DNA of 64,000 bases from Nemania diffusa (taxonomy: Eukaryota > Ascomycota > Sordariomycetes > Xylariales > Xylariaceae). Of the stretch, positions 11,826 to 22,400 are shown one piece after another; the first letter of the stretch is position 1, and every line of letters begins with the position of its first letter. The stretch is taken from positions 992,001 to 1,056,000 of the forward strand of contig JBBPUQ010000011.1 of NCBI GenBank assembly GCA_038501195.1. Reading direction: 5' to 3'. A program made the position numbers and the translations under genes. Below the pieces are notes generated by a model. It saw nothing but the letters and a program-made list of their open reading frames with translations, was not told the DNA's origin and ran no database searches.

Positions 11826-12849
11826 TTACGCTTCTTCTAGCCCGCTCTTCTTGGTATGTCCGCCGCCTCCTCCGGCGATCAAGTCCAGGAAGCCTTGCCG
11901 GCTCATCTCGTTCACTTTCTCCTGCCGCTGATGGGCTCCGATAATGCCTTCTTTCCTGGCATCCCTGTCCGCCTCGATGGCCCGTTCCTGTGCCTCGCGT
12001 ACAGCCCTAAACAACATAATCACACCGCGATGTGCCGTCTTGCGCAAGCGTCGCTCGGTCTGCATGATCTCCCCTGTTGATATTTCCTCGCCGACGTCGC
12101 CAGTTAGGACATCCTTGACTCTCCCTTTTTCTAACGCTAGCAGTTTCTGATCACGACTAGGGGGCGGTCAGCAATGAGGTCTCGCAGGGTATACAAACGG
12201 CTGATTTATCGGTAGGGGTCACCACATACAGAAGTTTCCGTGCTTTCGCCTCTAATGTCGCATCGACAATCTCTCGGCTCGCTTTATGCGCCTCGACACT
12301 GCGTGACAGGATAGCGTCCGACTTTTTAGAATTTGAAAGTTTCTAGACGCATGGTTTGTAAGCGAGGTGCTGCCATCGTAGGGTATCTGGGTGCGGTCTT
12401 ACAGTAGACAGAATCTTTTGTAACGAAGTAGCAAAGGCGCCCGGGTCATTGCGTTTTGATTTCGGCCGTTTTGAACCAATATTCGACGTTTCGTCTTCCG
12501 AGTGTGTGAATTCGTCCTCTTCGTCATCGATATCGTCATTGCTTTCGGCGCCAGCGCCATCTTCCTGACTGTCCGACTCGTCCTCGTCCGCGTTCTTCGC
12601 GTTCTTCCTAGCCGTTGTAGGCCCCTTCTTTCTCCTCGCAGATGTGGAGGCGGTTGTATCGGCCTCCGGTTCGGAGCCAAGTTCGGAATCGGAAAGCGAA
12701 GCTACATCGTCGACGAGGGCATTTTCGAGGTCTTCCTCCGAGTCGCTGTGGTATTGTGCGAACTTCCTTTGCTTCTTCTTTGGTCTCTGAAATTTTCCGG
12801 CGGCCGCAGAGTCTGCATGACTTCTCTTTTTTGTGGATGTGCCAGCCAT
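11826..12849 (-). CDS. RRP15: ribosomal RNA-processing protein 15 (Rrp15)
   Basis: A nucleolar factor needed for maturation of large-subunit pre-rRNA. Three exons, 12,849-12,403, 12,342-12,230 and 12,156-11,826, give 296 residues. Intron 1 (60 bp) has donor GTAAGA and acceptor TCTAG; intron 2 (73 bp) has donor GTATGT, branch GCTGAC and acceptor CCCTAG. All three exons join in one frame. The N-terminal half is a nuclear, low-complexity region with a basic cluster (RPKKKQRK) and long acidic runs (DDIDDEEDE). The Rrp15 core begins at NDPGAFATSLQKILST, continues across intron 1 as KLSNSKKSD, and ends with ERRLRKTAHRGVIMLFRAV and a C-terminal DLIAGGGGG. These motifs and their order are typical of the family in filamentous fungi. 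The start ATG at 12,849 is the first in frame. Confidence 0.92.
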
Positions 12850-13327
12850 ATCTTCTTATACTAGGAATCGCAGTTGCTTATTTCGCGGTATGCACTTCAA
12901 AACGCCTGATTGAGGAAATGTCGAATGATTTTCGTCACGGTTCTGGGAAGATGTTCAATCTGCATGCTGCGCCGAGGAAAAAAGTTGGCCTACAATTGAA
13001 GACGTCCGCCTATCGCCCCACTAGAGCATCGATAAAGATAAAGATAAGAGTTAAGAAGAAATGGGCCTTGGAACCTTGTAATCTTGGCATCGTTTGCCCC
13101 ACTTCCTCAATTATCTACACATGTGAAGATAGTCTCATGTCATAAGAATGCACTACTAGAATTCATTTGCTGCCCTCAGTATAAGTACACTCATTTCCCC
13201 CCTCTATACGCACATTGCAAAGCCTCTTATCAACTCCTTTTTATTATACTTGGCCTCACTGAGGCTCGTCTATTTCATACCTGAAAACAATCCCCCGGTG
13301 ATATACCCATTAGCTACTGGCTGTGAG
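12850..13327. other. divergent promoter between Rrp15 and the dioxygenase gene
   Basis: A 478-base region between two divergent start codons, so both promoters must lie here. It contains a tight cluster of three GATA-type sites (listed separately) and a pyrimidine-rich stretch just upstream of the dioxygenase start. I see no other gene in it. Confidence 0.6.
13030..13048 (+). promoter_or_regulatory. cluster of three GATA-factor sites (HGATAR)
   Basis: Three tandem HGATAR matches (CGATAA, AGATAA, AGATAA) spaced six bases apart lie about 280 bp upstream of the dioxygenase start and about 180 bp upstream of Rrp15. Multiple close GATA sites are the known binding pattern of AreA/NIT2-type nitrogen regulators in filamentous fungi. 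Whether they act on this gene is inference. Confidence 0.35.
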
Positions 13328-14743
13328 ATGACATTTCCAACCATCTTGAGACGGTCACTACGGCGTGTGCCACAAACTATACACAATGCCCCGAAACACG
13401 GCCTGCAAAGCCACGGCTCAGGCCTGTCTCGTTGCCGGCTTCCACAATTGCATCGACAATATTCTACGGACTCGTCCATAGATTGGCCCCCAATCCCAGA
13501 CCCAGTTGGCCCAACCCTAGTCTCGAATGACATAGTGCCAGAAAGTCCTGCCCTCCCGACGGAAATGAGAGTAGTGCAGCTGGGAAACAGTCGTATATGG
13601 CGCGTCAATATTTTAAGTAACGTGGGTAAAATAATATGCACTTATCGCACATTGCCTGTACCCATCGAAGCCCATCGGAGTTGGCTTCGCGACGCATGCA
13701 CCTGCGAGAGATGCGTCGATCCTTCTTCTGGCCAGAAGCGTTTCGCCTCATGGGACGTCCCTGCCGAACTGCCCATAGAGGACCTGTCCGTCACTGAGGA
13801 TGGTTGTCTGCAGGTTCACTGGAAGGACGATTTCTTCACCTACGACACCCACGTCTCAACGTATCCTAACTCTATGTGGCAATTCAGCCCTACGCTACCT
13901 ATAAAAGAAAACCTGGCAATCCCAAGGCCGTGGAGAAAGGAGGGTTTGAAGAGGGCGCCCCTCTACCATCCCTACCAATCGTTCATGGCGGCTGGGCCCG
14001 AGTACCGCCAGGCCATGACTACATTACATAACTACGGCTTATTATTCATCCGTGGCGTGCCTTCCTCAGAGACGGCGGTTGAGGAGCTCGCCGCGAGGAT
14101 TGGTTGTATCCAGGAGACCTTCTACGGGAAGACCTGGGACGTGGTGTCCAAGCCCAAGGCCGAGAATGTGGCATACACCAACACCTACCTGGGCTTCCAC
14201 CAGGACCTCCTGTACATGTCCAACGTCCCACGCATCCAGCTCCTCCATTGCATCCAAAACACGTGTATCGGCGGCGAGTCTTTCTTCACCGACAGCTATC
14301 GCGCCGCATACGCGTTCAAAAACAAATACCGGAGCCTAGTTCACGCCCTGATGAACCGCAAAGTGGTCTACCACTACAACAAGGGCGGCAACATCTACCG
14401 CCAATCGCGTCCCGTTCTCGACCCGCAAAGCCAAGGCATGTGGTGGTCGCCCCCCTTCCAGAGCCCTCTCCAGCTGGACAACCCCACGCCGCTCGGCACA
14501 ACCATCTGGAAAAATTGGCACGTCGCCGTCAGGGTACTCAAAAATATCCTCGAGGAAAGCGACGGCACCTACGAGTACAGGATGCAGCCGGGCGAGTGCG
14601 TCGTCTTCGACAACCACCGCATCTTGCACGGCCGCCACGCCTTCGACTCCGTGTCCGGGGAGAGGTGGTTGAAGGGGACCTATGTCGACAATGACTCGTA
14701 CACGAGCCGGCTGCGCGCTCTTCGGGTCGACGAGGTGGACTAA
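13328..14743 (+). CDS. Fe(II)/2-oxoglutarate dioxygenase of the gamma-butyrobetaine / trimethyllysine hydroxylase family
   Basis: Enzymes of this family carry out hydroxylations in carnitine biosynthesis. One exon encodes 471 residues. The ATG at 13,328 is the first in frame and opens an Arg-rich, acid-free presequence with a likely mitochondrial processing site around RQYSTD (residues 43-48). An N-terminal zinc subdomain typical of BBOX1/TMLHE shows Cys124-x-Cys126-x2-Cys129 with His164 as the probable fourth ligand. The double-stranded beta-helix carries the iron triad His291-x-Asp293 (GFHQDLLY) and His434 (RILHGRH), with Arg446 (ERWLKG) as the probable 2-oxoglutarate ligand. All catalytic residues are in place. 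I cannot separate gamma-butyrobetaine from trimethyllysine hydroxylase by eye; a mitochondrial presequence would fit trimethyllysine hydroxylase, but fungal paralogues vary. Confidence 0.88.
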   Translation: MTFPTILRRSLRRVPQTIHNAPKHGLQSHGSGLSRCRLPQLHRQYSTDSSIDWPPIPDPVGPTLVSNDIVPESPALPTEMRVVQLGNSRIWRVNILSNVGKIICTYRTLPVPIEAHRSWLRDACTCERCVDPSSGQKRFASWDVPAELPIEDLSVTEDGCLQVHWKDDFFTYDTHVSTYPNSMWQFSPTLPIKENLAIPRPWRKEGLKRAPLYHPYQSFMAAGPEYRQAMTTLHNYGLLFIRGVPSSETAVEELAARIGCIQETFYGKTWDVVSKPKAENVAYTNTYLGFHQDLLYMSNVPRIQLLHCIQNTCIGGESFFTDSYRAAYAFKNKYRSLVHALMNRKVVYHYNKGGNIYRQSRPVLDPQSQGMWWSPPFQSPLQLDNPTPLGTTIWKNWHVAVRVLKNILEESDGTYEYRMQPGECVVFDNHRILHGRHAFDSVSGERWLKGTYVDNDSYTSRLRALRVDEVD

Positions 14744-14907
14744 TCGACAGGGGGCTAGGCGATGCATTTTGTGTTTCTTCGCACATAGGAGTCAATATAC
14801 TAGTGTATATATAGCAATTCATTCACAAGCTGGACATGGCATCGGATTAGTTTTCATATAAACATGGTGCTAAAGTCTCACTCGTCTCGCTAAATTAATC
14901 CTAATTA

Positions 14908-16750
14908 TCAGTGCGGTGTGTCGATATTCAAAATAATAAAACTCGTCGTCATGCCCGGTAATTTCTCAACCACCAACCGCCCGCCCGCCAGCTTCCACGG
15001 CAGCCCCCCAAAAGCCACCGCCTCGACCCCCGTTGCCTTCACGGGCAGCACGATGGACACCGCCCCCGCAATATCAGCGTCCCCCTCATTCACCACCGAG
15101 ACCATCGCCTGCCCACCCCGGACCCAGTACGCGGCGTCCAGAGCCGGGTATTCCTCCAGAACCAGCCGCTCCAGCCTCCCACCCAGGAAAAAATCCCGCA
15201 CAGGCGCGTTCGTCACAACGGCGGCCATCTGCGAGTGGACCTCGAACAGCTCGGCGGAGCCAGGCCACGTCCACCCGAAGATGCCGGTGGCGCGGCGGTG
15301 GAAGGCCAGGGCGTTCATGGCGCGCGCCTCGGCGGGCGTGGGGTCGCGCGCCCAGTAGTCCTCGCCGTGGAAGACCTGGGGGTTGTGCAGCTTGGGCAGC
15401 GGCCAGCGGCCGAGCTCGGCCTCGTAGCGGGCCAGGTCGTCGAGGCGGGCGGCGACGTCGCCGATGCCGCCGGCGCAGTTGTCGCAGCCGCAGTCGCCGA
15501 GCGTCGCGTTGCAGGGCGTGCCCCACTTGGAGAAGGTGCTGTTGATGCCGATGGGGTACACGTCCTCCATCAGGATGTCGCCGCCGCCGGCGTACGCGCC
15601 GAAGTAGTAGTCCTGGCAGTTCAGCGTTATCGCTACCGGGTGGTACGGGTCTAGGGTGTGGATGAGGGCTTGGGCGGCGGGGGTGGTGGCGAAGGGGACT
15701 TGTTGGCCGTCGGGCCTGCGGCTGTGGTTAGTGTTTACCTATATATAGAGATGTTTGTAGATCGTTCATGGTTGGTCGAGACTAAGGATAGATAAATACA
15801 TGCATGCAGACTTACTCGTCGGCGGTCCAGTACGCGAAGAGCGAGGTGTGGTGCTTGATGGTGTTCACGCGCTGCTCCGTGTCGGTGAGGTTCTTGTACG
15901 AGCCGCGCAGGTCGAACATGAACCGCAGGCCCTGCCGGTCCATGCTCTCGTACACGGGGTTCGTGTCCGCGAACCCCGCCAGCGAGATAATAGCGTTCAG
16001 CCCCTGGCCACCGCTCGTGTAGTCGTGCACGAACTCGTCCGCTGCCGCCGTGTCGTTCGACCCGTTGTATAGTCCGTAGTAGCCGTACGGCAGCAGCGGC
16101 ACGAACTCCTGCCCTGTCGCCGCGTTCTTGAATAGCAGGCTCCCTTGCAAGTTGTCGATCTTCGTCGCGCTGCCGGCCGGATTGTCGGGCAGGTAGAGCA
16201 CCGCACTCGTGGCCGTGTAGTTAAGCCCACCGCCGTGGGCCGGGGCGCCGACGAGCACGACTTCGTGTGGAGCCACGCGCGGCTCAAGTCCCGTCAAGGA
16301 GAACTCGAACTCGACACCCGAGGCATTGACAGGTATGCTCCCCTTCGCAAGCGGCGGTGCATCGTGCCCACCCTCGACGAGATAGATAGAGAACACGAGC
16401 TCCGAGAACGGTTCCACGCGCCCGCCGTCGCCCGTCGTGGAGTTCGCGTACTCGGCGCCGAACCAAGGCGACAGCGCAGCGTTGACGACGAAGGAGGCTT
16501 TCGACTCGGTGGACAGGTACAGGCTATACCGCGGCTTGAGCTGCACGTGCAGGAACGTCGACCCATTCGTCGGCGGCGCGACCGTGTGCCCGCCCGGCTC
16601 GAACGACGGGTACCCCGCCTCGTAGACCTTGCCGCACCACCGCGGCCAGTCCGGGTGCTCGCCCGTCTGTGGCTCGTCCTGTGCACCCGCGAGCCCGCCG
16701 AGCGAGAGCGCGGCGAGGAGCACGCTGCGGAGCAAGGTGAGGGTCCTCAT
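14908..16750 (-). CDS. secreted putative glycoside hydrolase, family not assigned
   Basis: Two exons, 16,750-15,816 and 15,715-14,908, give 580 residues. The 100-bp intron has donor GTAAGT and acceptor CGCAG and joins in frame across YWTADE-PDGQQ. Residues 1-22 form a signal peptide (Leu/Ala-rich, ending GLAGA). An N-terminal beta-rich part (about 30-200) with several N-glycosylation sequons is followed by what looks like a TIM-barrel part: LLPYGYYGLYN, then NAIISLAGF, RFMFDLRG and YWTADEPDG at the end of a strand, where Asp311/Glu312 could be catalytic. A Cys-rich loop (DCGCDNCAGG) and GIFGWTWPGS follow, and a C-terminal beta domain closes the protein. I recognise it only as a type of secreted fungal protein usually annotated as a glycoside hydrolase. 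Substrate unknown. Confidence 0.75.
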
Positions 16751-17874
16751 CCCGTTTCTCCCGCGAATTGATTTCGCCGGATCTACCCAAGTCTAGACTA
16801 CCTATTGGCGTATCCTCTGTGCCCTCATGCGGCGCAGGTGCGAGAGAAAATAACCGAGCACCTCAATTTGAGTTTCGTGGGTTGGGTTAGGAATGTAGGT
16901 GTCATGACACGGCAGGACGAGTCGTGACAAGGTTACGTAGGTAGTCATACCCCGCGCGCCGTCGTACCTTTTTTCATCATTGTCTTGGGGTGCCATGCAC
17001 CAGCCGACCGGGTCTTTTATTTATCTCGTTGCAACATTCCAACAGGCCGGAAGCATGGAGGAACGCGCTCAACTGCCTGTTTGAGCGGACCGTTCCAGAA
17101 GTCTAAGACCTGACCCCGCAGATCCGCGGCTCGTCTCATTTGGAGATCGACACTTCTCCATTCCTCGTAGCATACGATAAGGATTGGCAGGGGCCGCGTT
17201 GAAGAACTTATTTCGTGCACCTACCTACATTTAAGTGAAGGATCGATTGAGGCCGATGATCCGGCGGGGATGGCAAGCGTGTTATACAAGGAAACAATCC
17301 TGTCGGCTACTGCCCTCCTTCTTGTCATGAGAGAGGACTCATAATCCAGCTTTTCTTAGCACCCTAATGCTCAGTTTATTAGTCGTGCTATTATATAGGC
17401 GACGACAATATTATCGCCTCATGTCTGAGTCCCCCCACACCTGCATCTGCACCTGCCTTGGTCAACACACCGAGTGGGTTAGTGAGGAAACACAGACTTA
17501 GTATACTTGGAAGAAAGCGCTTGGGTCTGTCCGGCTTTCACGCTGAGAGAACTGGTCGATTGGTTCTTGCCTTGAGAGACATCCTCTGCAACGAGAGCAA
17601 CGCGTGCATACCTGCTCGTAAAGCTATCCGATTCCTGGCCATACGCCTGCACCCTCACAAACGAGTGCGAGATCGTAAGTACTTTAACGTCGCCAGGACT
17701 CTGTCACTAGAAGACTTACAATATAGCCGCTTGATCCGCAGAGGACACAGCGCAATCCCCATCATACCGCAACCTATATAATCGTGCTATTATATAAGCA
17801 ACGACGATTTTGTCGAAAACGAAACATGGCTTACCTCTTATAAGAGGAATACTATGTATTCAACGTGAGTTTAT
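16751..17874. other. intergenic region between the hydrolase gene and the retrotransposon stack
   Basis: The hydrolase promoter should lie just above 16,750. No gene is supported. A 36-base direct repeat is present twice (listed separately). The frame at 17,458-17,781 lies almost exactly between these repeats but has no ATG start and no recognisable domain. Composition stays normal right up to the target duplication at 17,875. Confidence 0.5.
17381..17815. repeat. 36-base direct repeat pair flanking about 360 bp
   Basis: Positions 17,381-17,416 and 17,780-17,815 share the core TCGTGCTATTATATA and then a CGACGA-type tail. Most differences are G/A transitions, which suggests RIP acting on a repeated sequence. 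It may be the remains of a small LTR-type or tandemly duplicated element. Confidence 0.4.
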
Positions 17875-17879
17875 GATAA

Positions 17880-18273
17880 TGTGACGGTATAAGTGGGTCT
17901 AGTAAAGCGAGCCTAAAGGGTCAGGTCATAAGATCCACCCAAATAAGCTTACTTAATAAAAAAGCCTAAAAAGAAGTTTCTATAAAAGCTTTTTTACTAC
18001 TTATAATATTATTTATTAAAATTACTACTTATTACAAATGTTTATTATTATAAACAAGCAAAAATAATTATAAAATTAAAGCTTAAAAATAAAATATTAA
18101 ATTTAATTTTAATATTTATTAAAAATATATATATATATTTAAAACTTAAAAATTAAAAAATTAAAATAATTAAAATATTAAATAGATTTTATTTTAATAT
18201 ATTTTTTAAAATTGTTTTAATTATATTAATTTAATTTTATTTGTTAAATTTAATTATATTTTTATATATAATA
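17880..18273. repeat. 5' LTR of outer element (394 bp)
   Basis: The first 100-180 bp keep normal G+C; further in, the LTR decays to A+T. Against its partner at 38,094, every G or C kept here over roughly the first 100 bp is A or T there. This gives the strand-resolved RIP changes directly. Confidence 0.9.
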
Positions 18274-19195
18274 ATTATAAATTTAATTTATTTATTAAAT
18301 TAATATTTTTTTTTATAAATAATTTTAATTTTTATTATTATAAATATTTTTATTTTATTTTTTTTTATATTAATTTATAAATTATTATTTATTTTTAATA
18401 TATTATTTTTTTTATTTTTATTGTATTTTTTAAAAAGTTTAAAAAAAATATTAAAATATTTTTAAAAATTAATTATAATTAATTAAAATAATATAATAAA
18501 TTTAAATTTTAAATTATAATATAAAATATTTAAAATTATATAAATTTAAATAATATTATATTTATATTTAAAATTAAAATTAAATTAAAACTTTTTATTA
18601 ATAAAAATATTAATTTAATTATTTTATAAAATTAAATTAATTAATATTAAAAAAGTTTTAATAAATAAAATATTTTAAAAAATAATAACTTTAAAAAAAA
18701 TATTTTATAATTAATTTTTAAAAAAATATAATTAATAATAGTTAAAATTAATATAAAATTTAAAAAATTTATTAAAATTTATTTTAATAAAATATTAAAA
18801 TATATAACTAATATTATTTAAAATATTAATTTATATAATTAAATTTTAAAATTAATTAATTTTAAATATTTAAAAATAATATTAATATAAATATTTAATA
18901 AATAAAATTTTAATATTAAATTAATAATTAAATATTTAAAAAATAATTTAATTTTTATAAAATTAATTATTATAAATATTTTATTAATTAAATATTAAAT
19001 AGTTTTAAATTAAATTTTATAATATATAAACTTTATTTATTAATATAAAAATTAAATAATTATTTATAAAAAAATAAAAATATATTAAATATTTAATATA
19101 ATAAAAATATTTATAATTAAAAAATTTTTTAAAATTATAAATAAATATATTATTTTTAAATAAATTATTAAATAGCTTTTTATTTTATTTTAAAA

Positions 19196-19431
19196 TGTTG
19201 TACAAAGCTTACAAAAAAAGCAAAGTTTTAAGCAAATAAAGCTATATTATATAAAAAATCTATAAATAAAAAAAAAAAAAAAAAAGTTAGAAATTTTTTT
19301 ATGAAAAAATTACTTATATATATATATATAAAATAGTTTAAAATAGCAATAAATAAAATTATTTATTTAATTAAATAATAAAACTATTTAATTTATTTAA
19401 ATAATTAAACTAATATTAATTAATTATAATT
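19196..19431. repeat. left LTR of nested element A
   Basis: It begins TGTTGTACAAAGC and pairs with 25,580-25,811 over its whole length. The differences are chiefly C/T and G/A plus small changes in an A tract. Confidence 0.8.
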
Positions 19432-22400
19432 ATTTTTTTTTTAAAAAAAATAACTTATTTATAAATTATAAAAATTAAATATATAAGCTTTAATTAATTA
19501 TTTTTTAATAAAAAAAAATCGTTTTAAATATTTACTATATTATTAATTATTAAACTTTTTTTTTTTTAAGTTATAATATAGTTTTTTTATATATTAATAT
19601 TGTTATTTTTTTTAATATTATATTTTAAATATATTTTTTATATATGTTTTTTTTTTTTATAAAGTTAACAAATTGTTATTTTTATAAAATTTTTTAATAA
19701 TATTATTTTAAATTATTTATAACTAATTATTTAATTTTAATAAAAGTTTAGTTATATTTAAATTGTTATTATAAAATTTTTTTAATAATATAGAATTATT
19801 TTAAAAATTTTTAATATAATATTATTTATTATTAATATTTTAGTTTTTTTAATTAATTTAATATTATAATTTTTAATAGTATAATTATACTATATATATT
19901 TTTTTTATTTTAAATTTTTTTTTATTTTTAAATTTAAATATTTTATTTTTAAAATTATTACTTTTTTATTTTATTAACAAATTATTGAAATATTTTTATA
20001 ATTGATTAATATAATATTAATTAGTTATTTTTTATAAAAAAAAAACTTACAATATAAATATATTATTATTTTTTTTAAAAATTTTATATATTTGTTATAT
20101 TATTAAATAATTAAATTTATTTAAAAATTTATTAATTATTTAAAACTATTATTTTTTTAATATAAATATATAGTTATTTATATTAAAATTAAAGTTTTAA
20201 TATTTTTTATTAATTTATATAATTATATAATATTATATATATTTTAGTTTTTTTTTTATAAAGTTTATAAATTATATAATTTTTTATGTTTTATTTTAAA
20301 TATTAAGTTATAACATTTTTTTAGCTATTAATAAATTTTTTAATTTTTTTTAAACTATATAATTTTTTTAATCGAAATAAAATAGTATTAAAAAATTTAT
20401 TTCAATTTTATAAAAAAATAGTTTTATAAATTTATAAAGTAATAATATTTATATATAATTTATTATAAAAATTTATTTAAATTAATTATTTTAATAATAA
20501 TTAATATAAAATTAAAATTATTAATTTAAATATTTATTTATAATTTTAATTTATTTTATAGTTTTATAATAATTTATAAATATTAAAATATATTAAGTTT
20601 TTATAATTTTATATAATTTATTTATAAAAGCAAATATAAATTAAAGTTTTTTATTAAAAATTATTATAATTAATATTTTAAAAATTTTAAAAAAACTTTT
20701 GTAATATATTTATATAACATTTTTTACAATTATTTATAAAATATATAATATAATTTATGTTTTTTTTTTTAATTAATTTATTATAACTAATATATTATTA
20801 TAACTATATTTATTTTTAAATATTTGTTTAAAATTTATAATTAAATATTTTTAAATATAGTTTAAAACAAAAAAAAAAGTAAATTTATTAAATATTTTAT
20901 TATATAAAACTTTTACAAAATAACATTTTATATAATTAAAAATATATATATTACAATATTTTTTAAGCTTAAGCTATTAATAATATTTTATAAAAAGTTT
21001 ATATATATATTTTTTTTTTTTAAATATATAATAAATATTTTATTATATATTTTTTAAATAAATTAAATATATAAATATAAAAAATTAAAAACTATAAATT
21101 TTTTATTATAAATAATTAAATTATTAATTAATTATTATAAGTTATTTTTATTAATAAAAGTTTTTTTATAATAAACTTTTATATTAAAGTTTTTTTTGTT
21201 TTTTTTAAATATTTTTATAATTAATTAAAAATTTAATAAAACTTTTATATTTTTTTATAGTTTTATAATAAACAATTTAATTTAAAATATTATTTATATA
21301 AATATATTACAAACTATATTATTTAATAGTTAAAAAATTATTAAATGTTTTTATATTTTTTTTTTTTTTTTTTATATAATGAAATTTTTATACTTTTTTA
21401 TTAAAATATTAACTAATATATTTTTTTTTTTAAAATAGTAAATAATATAAAAATTATATTTTATAAACAGTTTTATTTATTTTATTTATTATAAATTTAA
21501 ATATTATTTTTAATTAAAATATTTTAAAATTTAATAATTTATTATTATTAAAAAAAACTTAATATAACTATTAATTAATTTAAATTGTTATTTTTTAAAA
21601 GCTAAAAATATTACAAGCATTTTTTTATTAAAAATTTTATAATTTAATTTAATATTATATAAAGTTTTAAAATAATATATAATAAAATATTAATTATTTT
21701 TATATTTTTAAAATAAAATATTTATAGCTATATTATTAAAAATATTGAATTATATTTATTAATTTATAAAAAAACTATTTTTTTTTTTATTAGTTATATT
21801 ATAAAACTAATAATTTAATTATAATTTTTTATAAACTTTTTATAAAAATTACAAAACTTTAAAAAAAACTGCATTTTTTTTATAGTTATAAAAACTTTTT
21901 AATTTTTTATTATTTTTATTTTAATTAAATTAATTTAAATACTATTTATATTAACAATATATTTTAAAAATTTAATTTTTATAATATAAAATTTAAACTT
22001 TTTTAAATTTATTTAAAATTTTATAATATATAATTATTATAATATTATTTATATATATTTTTAATAATTTTTTAAATTAATTAAATAAATAAATATATTA
22101 TTTATATATATATTGTAAAAATTATTTAAATAATCGAATAATATATTGTTAATATATTTTTAAAACATAATAAAACTATTAATAAAACTAAATAGAAATA
22201 CTTTATATTTAAAAAATTTATAACAAATATAAAAAGTTATTAAATTTTTTTATTTAAATTTTATATATATTTAGTTAAATATTTGTTTTATATTTAGTTT
22301 AATAAATATATTAGTTTTAAAAAGTTATAACAGTATATTTTTAATTAAAAATAAAAAATATTTATTTTTTTTTATTAATTTGTTAAGTTTTTAATAATTT

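Noticed and set aside
17458..17781. 107-residue plus-strand frame between the 36-base direct repeats
   Set aside because: It has no ATG at its start, is basic and featureless, and ends inside a repeat copy. It could be a relic, but no function can be supported.
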